Shown: positions 1 through 10,017, numbered from the stretch's first letter. The stretch: 64,000 nucleotides of DNA from Trematomus loennbergii (GCA_012861695.1 JAAOOA010001681.1:35264-99263); one strand, 5' to 3'. Notes: generated by a model not told the origin, from the sequence alone. Translations and numbers: made by a program.

Positions 1-186
1 CATCCGGTACGGTAGCCGGTTTGTCCCAAAAGTCACCCGACATGAACACGGAGCGAAATTCTCAGTAGCTTCATTGTATTTTCTTTATTTTGTATTAATA
101 ACCACAACATGTCATCACTTTGTGATGACTTGGTGACTCGTAGCCGAATAGAGGACCATCAGACAGGCGGTTTGTGGGTGATAAGA
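1..186. repeat. Inverted match to 43.27-43.35 kb
   Basis: The first ~85 bases are the reverse complement, with a few changes, of about 43265-43348. They mark the edge of an inverted duplicate. The rest, up to the TRIM fragment at 187, shows no coding signal. Confidence 0.6.
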
Positions 187-250
187 CAGTATTGACACTC
201 CTGTCTCAGGTTCTCTGTCCTCCAGAGTAGGAGTGTACCTGGATCACAGA

Positions 251-525
251 CAGGGGCGGACTGGGACTACAAATCAGCCCGGGACTCTCGACCGGCCCAC
301 TTCGGTACCGCCGGCCCACCTCGGTAAAATATCAACGGGGGGGGTGGTGCTAGTGAGTTATCCGAGCGGCCCACCTCGGTGCCGCAAGTAAATACCGCGA
401 GGAAATTGTCGACGGGGGGGGGGTGCTAGTGATTTATCCGAGCGGCCCACATCGTCCGACCGGCCCACTTCAGTACCGGCCCATCGGGATTCGTCCCGAA
501 CGTCCCGATGGCCAGTCCGCCCCTG
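251..525. mobile_element. hAT-type non-autonomous element (275 bp)
   Basis: Terminal inverted repeats CAGGGGCGGACTGG / CCAGTCCGCCCCTG are flanked by the 8-bp target duplication ATCACAGA (243-250 and 526-533), the hAT signature. Inside are two near copies (about 325-375 and 409-455) of a G-run followed by TGCTAGTGA and TTATCCGAGCGGCCCAC. No protein-coding remnant is visible. It is inserted in TRIM fragment F. Confidence 0.9.
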
Positions 526-875
526 ATCACAGAGCAGGCGTTTCTGTCCTTCTACAGCAGGGGTCGGCAACAGGCGGACCGCGGTCCGGATCCGGACCCA
601 GACGCCGACCTATACGGACCCGGACCTATAATCAATACATTAATAGGGGATTTCAATTTTGACGGGGCGATTCTATTTTAACCGCTGCCGACAGGGGGCG
701 AAAGAGACGAGTGAGCAATACAGGGAGAGAAACACAGAAGAAGAGATGAGAGAGCGGCAGAGAGAAGCGGAGAGGAAAGTGAGTAAAGAGAATAATTAGC
801 GATACAGGCAGAGAAGACGGAGAGGAGAGTGAACAGGCGTGTTAGCGGCAGACAGGGAGAGACAAATAATTACAC

Positions 876-1976
876 ATGGCGCTCTCCAAGAAGAGGAAAG
901 TGGACAGTGAGAACAGAGCTTTTAACCCTGAGTGGACTCATTCATGTTCATCCTGCCCACTGGGAGCACAGAGCCAGTGTGTCTCATTTGTTCATTGACC
1001 GTGGCGCTCAAGCAGAATACAAAAATCAAGTAACTGTATTCAGCTCGCGTTATATTTGAAAAACGAGTAATCTGATTACAGTTACTTTCGTAAACCTGAA
1101 GTGAATACATTTTGGAATATTTATGGGAATTATTGGTGGAAAAGTTTCCTCATAAAATGTAATAGTCATTACCAGCAGAACTGTGTGCACACTACACAGC
1201 GCTGCAGCGTGTCTGTGAGCGACAGAGAGATGCAGCGTGTCTGTGAGGCCCCGCCCCCGCACGCAGATCAGAGAGAGAGAGATCTCTTTTAAAATATATT
1301 GAAAGTTAGAAACGGAGATGGTTCGATAAAATGTGCAAGATAACGTTTATGTAGCATTTCTTTATTGTCGAAATGATGACATTTCATAACGGGATCAAAT
1401 CAAAGTGAATGGGCTGCTGCTGAATGCATGGGGCAAGTGACTGGAAACAGTTTTAAAAGTTATTACGTCCTTTCAGATAATAAATAATAATGATAATTCA
1501 TTCTATTTAGGGGCGCCTTTCAAAGCACCCAAGGACACCTGACAATTCATAACATATTCTAAGGAAAGGTTTAAGAGAGTACAAATAATGCAGTCCGGTG
1601 ATGTTTTTTATGTGGGGTGCAGATGAGAGGGAGCTGTCCAGAATGACACCAAGATGTTGTGTTTGAGTTGTGCTCTTGATAAGCCATTAAAACAGTAAAA
1701 TAAGTGTCTCCTGTTCACCAAAACATACCCTTCTGTTATGGAAAAATAAAGTATTCCAAAAGTAATCTGAATACGTTACTTTTTTAAGACACGTAACTGT
1801 AACTGTATTCGGATTACTTTCAGAGCCATGTAATCAGTAACCGATTAAATTTACAAAGTAACCCTCCCAACCCTGATTAAAAGTGCCAAAACGCCACTAT
1901 GAGACAAAACACAAAGTGTTTGACCAAACATTCCCTCTCAAGTCAGAACGGAGGTCACAAAAAATAAGCAGTCCTC
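876..1976 (+). pseudogene. hAT transposase N-terminus (BED finger) relic
   Basis: An ATG at 876 opens MALSKKRKVDSENRAFNPEW, typical of GTF2IRD2/ZBED-type hAT transposases. After a frameshift near 946 the next frame reads through VCLIC, giving the two BED cysteines. Coding similarity stops near 1020 and resumes at about 1888 with KRHYETKH, the BED histidines, then QTFPLKSE. The two halves are separated by an inserted repeat. Only the DNA-binding N-terminus is present and the catalytic region is missing. Family assignment is from motif recognition. Confidence 0.75.
1022..1878. mobile_element. Repeat nested in the BED finger (AGGGTTGGGAGGGTTACTTT end)
   Basis: The right end is the reverse complement of CAGGGTTGGGAGGGTTACTT (to 1878). 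Both ends carry GTAATC/GATTAC-rich sequence typical of a common fish repeat. The left boundary is inferred only from where BED-finger coding breaks off. It includes 'gtgtctgtgagcgacagagagatgcagc' type simple duplications near 1200-1240. No coding is visible. Confidence 0.5.
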
Positions 1977-3054
1977 AGAGCCCAATATGATCAGTCCACC
2001 AGGATCAAAATGAAAACTAAATATGGTTCCAGGGCAGGCTAACCGAGGCTAACCAATGAGCACCTGCATGTGTGTATGAGAATGGCCCTGACACCATTTC
2101 AGCCCAGATTTAAACCTGGCAGGACAAGCTCGAGCTCAATACTCTCACTGAATTAAAGAAAAGTGAGTGAGGGACTGCAATATAAGAGGGAAAGAAAGAG
2201 AAACTTTAAAACTGTTCAATTGTTATGATGTGTAAAGACTGATATAGTTCTATAATTGTCTGAAACTGTTAAGTCATGATGTGAAACGGTTAACAAAGCT
2301 ATTTTATTTATTTCTCTATTTTATTTTTAAATGCAGCCCGAGAGGAACATTACACATATCCACAGTATTTACTGTATATCTGTATAGTTCAATGTTCATT
2401 GACAATAAATATTGTTGTTAATGAATTGTACTTTCTTTATTTGATTGGCAGTCAGTTGTTGATTACATGCAGACGTTGATAAAGCTACAGGCTACTTCAA
2501 TATATATCACACTAATTCATAAAGCAAGTTAGACATTTTGATGTTCCGGACCTTTGCATGGGGACATTTTCTCTAACTGGACCTCGTTGAATTTTAGTTG
2601 AATACCCCTGTTCTACAGCATCGTCTCTGAAACCATGACTCTCCTCCACAGAGTGCAGACCACATTCACTCAGCCGCTACATGCTGAGTTTGGGTTTATA
2701 ATCCTGGAGCACAGCTGAGTTTTGTAACTGAAATAGCCTGAAGTCATTTGAGGAACTCTTCTTCTTCTTAAACTCACCGTGTGTCCATCAATGTTGCTGA
2801 GAGCTGATTGCTCATGTCTTCACTGCACAGAGATCAGCTGTCAATCAAACATGATGGGAGGTGCTTTAACATCTTCTCATCAGTTGTTCTGTGTCGTGTT
2901 AAATGATCATATAATCATTTAAAATTTCGCGACGAAAGCAGTTAATAGCAGTTAAGCAGTCCAGCCGTGCGTCTCGACTCTTTGAAACATCACTGTTGCC
3001 GGAAATGCATCCGCGGAGGAGCCGTGGAGGACCCATCAGTGTATCCTCGGTTAT

Positions 3055-3226
3055 AGCTCCTCCAGAGAGCCTCCTCGACGCTCGATGCTCGGTCCTCGAA
3101 GTGCATTTCGAGAAATGAGATGTCCTTCAACATGGCGCGCTAAAAATTCATTTCCGGGTCACTACCGGAGGACCGAGGAGTCGAGGAGTCGAGAAGGGAC
3201 ATTTGATGAAATGAGAACAGGCCATA
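3055..3226. repeat. CTCGG/GAGG-rich repeat, copy 1
   Basis: GC-rich stretch of CTCGACGCTCG/GGTCCTCG and GAGGAGTCGAGGAGTCGAG motifs, flanking 'tttccgggtcactaccgg' and ending TTTGATGAAATGAGAAC. The reverse complement of the same unit occurs at 44752-44950, and further copies at 4.4, 24.6, 35.4, 44.1 and 45.6 kb. The inverted ATGAGAAC/GTTCTCAT ends suggest a small non-autonomous element. Confidence 0.6.
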
Positions 3227-3227
3227 G

Positions 3228-3424
3228 CATCTTCAAGTCTATATATCAATATTCCAATTACTTGTATATAGACTAGTCTTGCACTATTTCTATTATATTC
3301 TATATTATGTGTACTACTTGCACTATTGTATCTGTTTTATTGTGTTGCTCTGCTGGAGGAGTCTGTGACCTAAGAGAACTGTAGCTATGCACACGTGACA
3401 ATAAAAGCCTTGAATCTTGAATCT
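3228..3424 (+). repeat. Retroposon 3' tail ending in (TTGAATC)n
   Basis: AT-rich segment ending ATAAAAGCCTTGAATCTTGAATC, the style of a non-LTR retroposon 3' end with a short tandem tail. Its reverse complement lies at 46591-46796, adjoining the same NEK exon, so it was copied with it. Confidence 0.5.
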
Positions 3425-3474
3425 AGCATTGTCACTTTCTATGGACTAACATTGCTTCCTTTTTATCTTTAAAG

Positions 3475-3583
3475 TACTTCAAGAAGAAGAGGCGCCTCAT
3501 CCCAGAGAGAACTATCTGGAAGTATTTTGTGCAGCTCTGCAGCGCCCTGGAGCACATGCACTCACGCAGAGTAATGCACCGTG
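3475..3583 (+). pseudogene. NEK6/7-like kinase exon, inverted orphan copy
   Basis: The 109-bp exon is preceded by tttaaag and followed by gtaagc, and encodes [20 protein letters not shown] through the [16 protein letters not shown] segment. It ends one base into the aspartate codon of HRD. It matches the NEK6/NEK7 catalytic domain just before the catalytic loop. The identical exon occurs on the minus strand at 46438-46546, in register with its neighbours. Here it points the opposite way from the adjoining kinase exons at 6985 and 7283, so it cannot be spliced to them. Confidence 0.85.
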
Positions 3584-4065
3584 GTAAGCAGCTACTGACC
3601 CATTTACTCACCCTCGTCACATTTCATAAAAGAGTGGTGCAGAATGAGTCTTCCAACCGTAAAGGAGGTAGCATTTGAACTCTTCTGGTTGAAGGACGGC
3701 CTCACCTTAGTATGTTTCTGACAGGATAAGAAACCAACACCACTATTTGTGGTTCTTTAATTGCACTTGCATTGATCTCCTTTGTTACGCTGCCCCCTGG
3801 TGGAGAGCCTTAGACACTGAGGGGTCAGACTTATATTTGCTGCAATAAATGTACAAGCTGCTCGAATGAAAGCCATCAGAAAACCTCATTATGGATCATC
3901 AGCAATTGCATATTGGTATCAGCGGCTAAAAACTTGATCTATTTATTCGTACTTTTGTTCTTATTGTACAATCAATATTTAAACACAGGAAGGAATGTGT
4001 ACTTGACATAGTGTACATTTCTCTACAGCCTGCAATGATTTTATCAGCTTTGCCGTTACATTTCA

Positions 4066-4076
4066 ATGTGTGTGTT

Positions 4077-4125
<49 letters not shown>

Positions 4126-4140
4126 TGTGTGTGTGTGTGT

Positions 4141-4223
<83 letters not shown>

Positions 4224-4238
4224 TGTGTGTGTGTGTGT
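4066..4238. repeat. (GT)n microsatellite
   Basis: About 170 bp of GT dinucleotides with a few GGT interruptions. Long translated C-V or T-H runs across it are artefacts. The flank after it (to about 4394) matches 45450-45600 in the same orientation. Confidence 0.95.
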
Positions 4239-4394
4239 CCGCATCTGTAGCCTGTTATTGTCTCATTATACCGCACTGTGAATGAATTCAAAGTAAATAT
4301 ATAAGTCGTCATGAACACATCTGTCCATCAGACAGAGGGCTGCTGTGCCTCCTGTCATCATTAATGGACGTCTCTTTAAAATGACCGCTCAGAG

Positions 4395-4592
4395 GAGAGG
4401 AGTTCTCATTTCTCTAACCGCCTGCTGCTTCCCCTCCTCTCTCCTCGGCTCCCCTCCTCGACTCCTCTCTCCTCGGTTCCCCTCCTCTCTCCTCGGTTCC
4501 CCTCCTCGGCTCCTCCGCTCGCATCTCCTGTGGGCGGGACTAAGTCTCGAGGAGGGGAGTCGAGGAGGGGAATTTGATGAAATGAGAACGGG
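4395..4592. repeat. CTCGG/GAGG-rich repeat, copy 2
   Basis: Runs of CCCCTCCTC(T/G)...CTCGGTTCCCCTC, then GAGGAGGGGAGTCGAGGAGGG, bounded by GTTCTCATTTCTC at the left and GAAATGAGAACGGGCCC at the right, an imperfect terminal inversion. It matches 45603-45800 in the same orientation and sits at the right breakpoint of the exon inversion. Confidence 0.6.
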
Positions 4593-4933
4593 CCCATGTG
4601 TAGCATATGGGAACCAGGCCAAAACAAAGTGTTGCTCTCATCTCACATATTTTTAGTAGAATCATGAAAATTAATCTTGATAAAATACTAGTAATCAAAT
4701 CTAACAAGTACGTTTGATGCTGCATGTAAAATGAGTTGAGTTACGGACCGTCTACACAGCAGCGTTAAAAAAATCTTGAAACGCTTCTGCCCATTCACTT
4801 GAATGGGGTGACGTCACTTTCCCTCACTTTTCGCCGAAATGCATTGTGGGCAGGCGAGCGGAGATTTTCAGGATTTTCAGGATTCAAAGTTGAACAATGT
4901 TCAACTTTTGAGGCTGAGGTGGAAGCGTCAGCC

Positions 4934-5173
4934 TGTATGATCACTAATTACACTGGGTTACATAATCCAATCATGGAACTGCAGGTTGGGGGTATTGTTT
5001 CCGCCCGGACATATATGTTGACGGTACCTCCGGGTACCTACTGTGTGTCCTCCTCTTTCTCTTTCTCTTCTCCTCTTTCCTGCAACCCGACATCACGTCG
5101 ATTTCTGCTCCCCAATAAAGAGAGATTTGCACCCTCGATGCACCGCCTCCGTCTCCCTTCTCTCGGCACCACA
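4934..5173 (+). repeat. Left LTR of the small element
   Basis: 240 bp, nearly identical to 6290-6530. It contains CCCAATAAAGAGAG, a polyadenylation-type AATAAA (AATAAG in the other LTR), and ends CGGCACCACA. Confidence 0.85.
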
Positions 5174-6289
5174 GTGGTGACCCCGACGTAAGTCTCGCGA
5201 AGAATCCGAGACTGAATCGAACACGGCAAAAAGCACAGCTTTTCTCGGAATGCCGGGGATTTTTGCAGACCTCCGTAGCTGCCACGTGCGCTCGGACTGT
5301 GGCTCGGTGCGCCCCACGGAATGGACACGGACGACGCTCGCCTATTCCACGGCTTTTCGGCTCTGGGGGACGGCAAGCCTTCCATGGGGCCGGTACGCGA
5401 CCGTGCCGGGTTGGTTCGGGACATGCGGCTGCATGTCCGGCCAGCGACTAACGGCCGTCGAGATCAGCTAGCCACGACTGCTAACGGCTAGCAGCTGGCA
5501 ACAGCTAACAACGGCTAGCCACAGCAGCTAGCGGCTGACATCCGACTGTTTTTTATTTTTATTTTTTTTGTGGTGCCGGAGAGGAGGTTCGATCAAGTCT
5601 GGTCGGCCTGGCGTGGATCCTCTCGCTATTTCGCCCACCTGTTTTTGTTCGTGGACGGGACGACCATTTTTGAGCTTTTTCTGGTGCCGGAGAGGAGGTT
5701 CGACCATGTCTGGTCGGCCTCGTGTGGACCCTCTCGCTGTTTTCACCACCTCGACGGCGGTTTCGGACGTCACACAGTGGCGCGCTTCTGGACCCCGTCT
5801 CGCCTCTTCCCTCGCCTTGGCGGTTCCGGACGTCGCCCATGCCTGGGTGGCGCGCTTCGGGACCCTGCCTGGCCTCTCCTCTAACCGCGGCTCACGGTTC
5901 GCCTCGACGGCGCCCCGTCTGGCCTCTCCCCAGTCCACGGCTCCTTCCTCCCGGGGACACTGCTCCTTCCTCCCGAGGACTTCGTGCCCGCCGCCGCTGT
6001 GCCTTCGCCTGCGGCCGGGCAGCGCTCCTCCCTGCTGGGGACCACCGGGTTTTTCACGCCCGTCCCCTGGTCTCGACGCAGCGACCCTGCTTTCTGCGGC
6101 CCCCTGACGACGGCCCGTTACGGCCCGCCACCCGCCCTCCGGTGGGGATGCCCTCGCCTTCGTTGGGGCCCCTACCCTCTCCTGCGGCCCCCTTCCGACG
6201 GCCCGTTCCATGGCCCGCCCTCCTCGGCCCCTGTGGTGCTTCCTCCCGACGCGAGGATTGTGTCCATGGTTGAATTCTGGGGGGGCTTG

Positions 6290-6530
6290 TGTAGTGATCA
6301 CTAATTACACTGGGTTACATAATCCAATCATGGAACTGCAGGTTGGGGGTATTGTTTCCGCCCGGACATATATGTTGACGGTACCTCCGGGGTACCTACT
6401 GTGTGTCCTCCTCTTTCTCTTTCTCTTCTCCTCTTTCCTGCAACCCGACATCACGTCGATTTCTGCTCCCCAATAAGAGAGATTTGCACCCTCGATGCAC
6501 CGCCTCCGTCTCCCTTCTCTCGGCACCACA
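6290..6530 (+). repeat. Right LTR of the small element
   Basis: 241 bp. Differences from the left LTR that I see are a few single-base indels, near the start, at CCGGGGTACC and in AATAAG. This implies a fairly recent insertion. Confidence 0.85.
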
Positions 6531-6984
6531 AGCCAATCAAATCCCGTGTACGCAAATCTGACAGTTCAAGCTCTAGCCAATCAAACGGCGTGTATGCTGG
6601 GAGAGACATACCGCAGGTCATTTCCTCATATTCCAAAAATTGAGGAGAAATTAGCGGTAGCGAATCAATCACCAGGTGCTTTATGACCAGTCCCTATTTA
6701 CCCTATTAACGGGATATAAACCGGAGGAGCCAGGCATGGAGGGAGGTGGCAGAGACAGTGGTAGGTTTTCGCCTGTTTGGGGAGTTTATATCCAGTTTAC
6801 TTCGGGCTTTTTTGCTTCGTATGTCGCGGGCGGGAGATTCATGTGATTGGTTGATCGTGCCTTGCTCGCAAAAAATCCTCAAGCTTCAGATACGCCCACC
6901 TCCAAGATTTTTTTAACGCTGCTGTGTAGACGGTCCGTTAGGGTCACTGTTCTTGTTTGATCTGAGGTGAGTCTGTGATCTGAC

Positions 6985-7095
6985 CTTTATCATCTGGGAC
7001 AGATCTCCAGCATCCTCCAGCTCCAGAACGATGTTGAGCTCGTTGTCTTCAATGAAAGAGTCCAGGTATTTGATCACATTGGGGTGATTCAGCTG
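6985..7095 (-). pseudogene. NEK6/7-like kinase exon ([14 protein letters not shown]), duplicate
   Basis: The 111-bp exon encodes 37 residues from [14 protein letters not shown] to DLSQMIK, with acceptor gcag and donor gtcaga. It covers the end of the kinase N-lobe and hinge. It differs from the copy at 46983-47093 by LELEDAG for the family-typical LELADAG. The next exon in the kinase (YFKKK) is inverted and 3.4 kb away, so this piece is stranded. Confidence 0.85.
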
Positions 7096-7282
7096 CTGCA
7101 GTGGGCAAACAGGAGACACACATGTTTTCATGCTAACACAGCATGCAGCAGCTCCCACAAGAAGAAGTAGAGCTGAACTCAAAGTGATGCTCATACACTA
7201 GTTATCCTATGTTTCCCTTAATGCTGGAAACCTGTTATGGTGCTCTCACTGACCCCTGAACACAATGATGGATCAACTTTAC

Positions 7283-7340
7283 CTTCATCTCTCTCCTTGA
7301 TGCAGTCCTGACTGGCCTTGGCATCCATCATCGCAAAGAT
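7283..7340 (-). pseudogene. NEK6/7-like kinase exon (IFAMMDAK), duplicate with frame-breaking deletion
   Basis: Between acceptor ctgcag and donor gtaaag lies a 58-bp exon encoding IFAMMDAKASQDCIKE, the region after the VAIK lysine in NEK6/7. The family has 63 bp here (ending LLK before QLN). The missing 5 bp put it out of frame with the following exon. The same lesion is in the copy at 47282-47339, so it predates the duplication. Confidence 0.75.
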
Positions 7341-8320
7341 CTGCAGTGACAAGATTCAATAAATGTATTCTTTGACTTCTTTCTTACACTGTAAAAAGTT
7401 CAGCTTGCTATGAATCTTGAGTCCAACTAAACACTAGCATTGGTCAGACTCTAATCTGCATTATACTCAAAGAAACAAAAAACGTAAGCAGACTCTCACT
7501 CTTTATGTTCAAACCTTATCTTAACTAATCATTTAAAAGTAATAATTAAGTTCTGATCAGGATTGAGCCTCATCCCCTAAATCAAATAATTAGCATCAAG
7601 CACATGGTCCACATCAAGGGTGCATGCATGTGACATTTCAGAAGGACGTCCTGAAGCAGACTGCTGACGTCTGTGTGATTTCCTTTAAGAGAAACAGATA
7701 AATGATTCATTAACAAGTCCTTATGCATTTAACAATCCACCTTTAACCCTTCTGGCAAATAACTTGTTTCAGAAAAAGAATTTAAATATATATTTATAAT
7801 TTAAAAAAGCAAAAAACAGAGATTTTCACTTTTGTCCTTTTAGTTATTTTATTAACAAGAAAAACCCCAACATTAAAAAATATCAGACATATTACATACA
7901 TACACTCGACCTGTTAGCTGTTCTTATATATATATTCATGAAAAGAAACTGGTCCTACACCCCCCATCATTAAACCATCAAACCCCCTCCTCGTCATTAA
8001 CCATTTGCAAATCCACCTTTTACTTCCTTTGCCCTCCTGACGTGTAAATCATGACCACACGTCTCTGTTAAACACATACAAGACTACAAATACAATTGAA
8101 CAGAGTAAAAGGCAATCAGAGTATAAGACTATGTTTTAAATGATTATATGATCATTTAACACGACACAGAACAACTCATGAGAAATGTTAAAGCACATCC
8201 CATAATGTTTGATTGACAGCTGATCTCTGTGCAGTGAAGACATGAGCAATCAGCTCTCAGCAACAATGATGGACACATGGTGAGTTTAAGAAGTAGAAGA
8301 GTTCCTCAAATGACTTCAGG
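7341..8320. other. NEK intron remnant and TRIM A 3' flank, no gene seen
   Basis: AT-rich. The stretch to about 7745 parallels 47340-47740. From about 7760 (ACTTGTTTCAGAAAAA) it joins the 3' flank shared by all TRIM copies, including the motif GATTGACAGCTGATCTCTGT and two 'cagctctcagcaac' stretches before the stop codon. No coding is seen. Confidence 0.6.
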
Positions 8321-9977
8321 CTATTTCAGTTTACAAAACTCAGCTGTGGCTCCATAATAAAGCCAAACTCCAGCATGTAGCGGCTGAGTGAATGTGGTCT
8401 GCACTCTGTGGAGGAGAGTCATGGTTTTAGAGATGATGCTGTAGAAGGACAGAACACCTGCTCTGTGATCCAGGTACACTCCTACTCTGGAGGACAGAGG
8501 ACCTGAGACAGGAGTGTTGATACTGTTGTAACAAAATGAATAACTGTTTTGGTTACAATCTAAGGACCAAGATTTGTCATTGAATCCAAATCGACATTCA
8601 CCCCCTGCTCTGCTGATATTCTTGTATGCAACTGCTACATAAACTCTTCCCACTCTCCGCTCCACCTCCCAGTAACAACGTCCAGTCAGACTCTCTCTAC
8701 TCAGGACCTGAGGATAACCTCCAGTGAATCTGTCTGGGTGACGAGAATAAGACTGTTGTTGTGTCATGAATGTTGCTTTTCTGCTCCCCTCAGATAATAA
8801 CAGATGTGTGTTTGCTGTGTTTGGATCCAGAGTGACTTCCTGTGAATATTGTAAGAACCCAGCTCTGGTGGTGGGCTCTGCTGCTGACAGTAAAACATCC
8901 ACTTCAGTCGGTGAGACGTTTGTCCATTCCTCTCTCAGGACGTCCTGTAGTTTGTCTCTGACTGCTGACAGGGCCGCCGTCACGTCCTCAAAGTAGCTCA
9001 GAGGACGGATGTTGATGCTGGATGAGTGTGTAGGTTCACTGAGGGCTGACAGTGAGGGGTAGCTGTGCAGAAACTGGTTGTGATCCTCTGTGTGAGACAG
9101 CAGCTTCAGCTCAGCGTCTCTCCTCTTCAGCTCAGAGATCTCCTGCTCCAGCTTCTCCTGAAGCTCTTTGACTCGACTCACTTCTCTCTTCTGCTGGGAT
9201 CTGACCTGCTGCTTCACATCAGAGCTTCTTTTCTCCATGAGACGGATCAGCTCAGTGAACATCTTCTCACTGTCCTCCACTGCTTTATCAGCAGAGCCAT
9301 TGACGGCCTCCACCTCCTGCTGAAGCAGCTTCACCTCCTTCTCTCTGTCCTGGATTCTCTGCTGGATGTTTAGTCGACTCCCCTCCAGCTCTCTCTGCCT
9401 CTCAGTCCTCTCTGCTGCAGCTGACACGTGTCGTGGCCTTTGTGTTCGTCCACAGAGCAGAGATAACAGATACACTGCTGATCAGTGCGGCAGAACAGCT
9501 TCATCACCTCGTCGTGACGAGAGCAGATGTTCTCCTGGAGCTTCTTGGAGGGCTCCACCAGCTTGTGTTTCTAAGAGTGATTCATAATGAGCTGGAGGTG
9601 TTTCTCACAGTAAGATATAAGACACACGAGGCAGGACTTACAGGCTCTCAGTTTCCTCCCAGTGCAGACATCACAGGCCACATCTTCAGCTCCAGCATAG
9701 CAGAGATCAGCAGGAGCAGCTTGGAGTCCAGTCTTCTTCAGCTCCTCCACTAAAGCTGCTAACATGGTGTTTTTCAGCAGGACAGGCCTCGGTGTGAAGC
9801 TCTGCCTACACTGAGGGCAGCTGTGGATCTTCTTCTCATCCTCTCCGTCCCAGAAGCCTTTAATACACTTCATGCAGTAGCTGTGTCCACAGGAAGTGTC
9901 ACCGGATCCTTCAGTAGATCCAGACAGATGGAACAAGAGAAGGTTTCCCGGTCCAGCTGAACTCCTTTCTGCGCCAT
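8321..9977 (-). pseudogene. TRIM copy A (finTRIM / TRIM16-like E3 ligase), frameshifted
   Basis: Single-exon layout. The ATG at 9977 opens [15 protein letters not shown]. It is followed by a RING (CxxC...CGHSYCMKC...CPQC), a first B-box-like region (CDVC...CKSCL...YCEKH), a second B-box ([20 protein letters not shown]...H), a coiled coil rich in REKEVKLLQQEVEAV and LQEKLEQEISELKRR, then PRY/SPRY (GRCYWEVE, RFGFNDKSWSL, VGVYLDHRAGVLSFYSI) ending FCKLK and TAG. Such proteins are ubiquitin ligases, often interferon-induced and antiviral-associated in fish. Frameshifts against the other copies: one base lost in the RING at about 9898, small indels near 9575-9595, and one base lost at about 9426 after the B-box. 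The stretch from the coiled coil to the stop is open (ORF 8321-9475). It may be a pseudogene or carry assembly errors. Confidence 0.85.
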
Positions 9978-10007
9978 TTCACCTCTCAGTAGCAGCGAGT
10001 GTCTGAG

Positions 10008-10017
10008 TTTCACTTCC
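10008..10017 (-). promoter_or_regulatory. ETS-IRF composite (EICE/ISRE-like) element, copy A
   Basis: On the gene strand the sequence reads GGAAGTGAAA within AGGAAGTGAAACT. This fits GGAANNGAAA and is one base off the ISRE core GAAANNGAAACT. It lies about 30 bp upstream of the TRIM A ATG and is conserved in all five copies. Confidence 0.6.

Larger units (their letters stand above)
558..2610. mobile_element. hAT-Charlie-like element with transposase relic
   Basis: Ends CAGGGGTCGGCAAC and TTGAATACCCCTG are flanked by the 8-bp duplication TTCTACAG (550-557 and 2611-2618), which lies in TRIM coding sequence. The element contains the start of a BED-finger transposase (876 onward) interrupted by a further insertion. 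Total length is 2053 bp. Confidence 0.85.
187..2925 (+). pseudogene. TRIM copy F: PRY/SPRY 3' fragment split by two hAT elements
   Basis: Three pieces (187-250, 526-557, 2611-2925) together match the reverse complement of the C-terminal SPRY part and 3' flank of the TRIM copies at 8.3 kb and beyond. The first encodes the NTPVSG...SSRVGVYLDHR region. The last encodes the region ending LLHRVQTTFTQPLH, followed by a stop and the shared 3' flank with the 'gagcaatcagctctcagc' block in reverse complement. The RING, B-box and coiled coil are absent. It lies opposite to the other five copies. The interruptions at 251-525 and 558-2610 are each bounded by 8-bp duplications of TRIM sequence. It is a dead fragment. 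Confidence 0.85.
4934..6530 (+). mobile_element. Small non-autonomous LTR retrotransposon
   Basis: The LTRs (4934-5173 and 6290-6530) start TGTA and end CACA. The flanking 4-bp duplication is AGCC (4930-4933 and 6531-6534). The left LTR is followed by TGGTGACCCCGACG, a primer-binding-site-like sequence, and the right LTR is preceded by a G-run polypurine tract (about 6278-6285). The 1.1-kb interior is GC-rich. It contains two copies of GTGCCGGAGAGGAGGTTCGA (from 5572 and 5682), the second followed by an ATG opening a short MSGRPRVDPLAVF frame. No protease, RT or integrase is seen, so it would depend on another element. Confidence 0.85.
4744..6937. mobile_element. TTA-flanked MITE (PIF/Harbinger-like) hosting an LTR element
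   Basis: Terminal inverted repeats of about 35 bp starting CGGACCGTCTACACAGCAGC are flanked by TTA (4741-4743 and 6938-6940). The duplicate locus at about 46930 reads gagTTAggg with no element, an empty site confirming the 3-bp duplication. Without its nested LTR element the MITE is about 0.6 kb. A 3-bp TTA duplication fits PIF/Harbinger. No transposase is present. Confidence 0.8.

Noticed and set aside
3926..4318. Long T-H / C-V repeat frames over CA/GT tracts (also 28.3-28.8, 37.8-38.4, 42.2-42.5, 45.1-45.6, 54.5-54.9 kb)
   Set aside because: Pure dinucleotide translation in all frames, not proteins.
5528..6301. 257-codon minus-strand and 183-codon plus-strand frames in the small LTR element
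   Set aside because: GC-rich interior is open in several frames at once, with no domain. Shadows of composition.
9065..9373. 102-codon plus-strand frames repeated in each TRIM copy (also 30321, 49125, 62593)
   Set aside because: Antisense of the leucine/glutamate-rich coiled coil. Present only because TRIM is duplicated.
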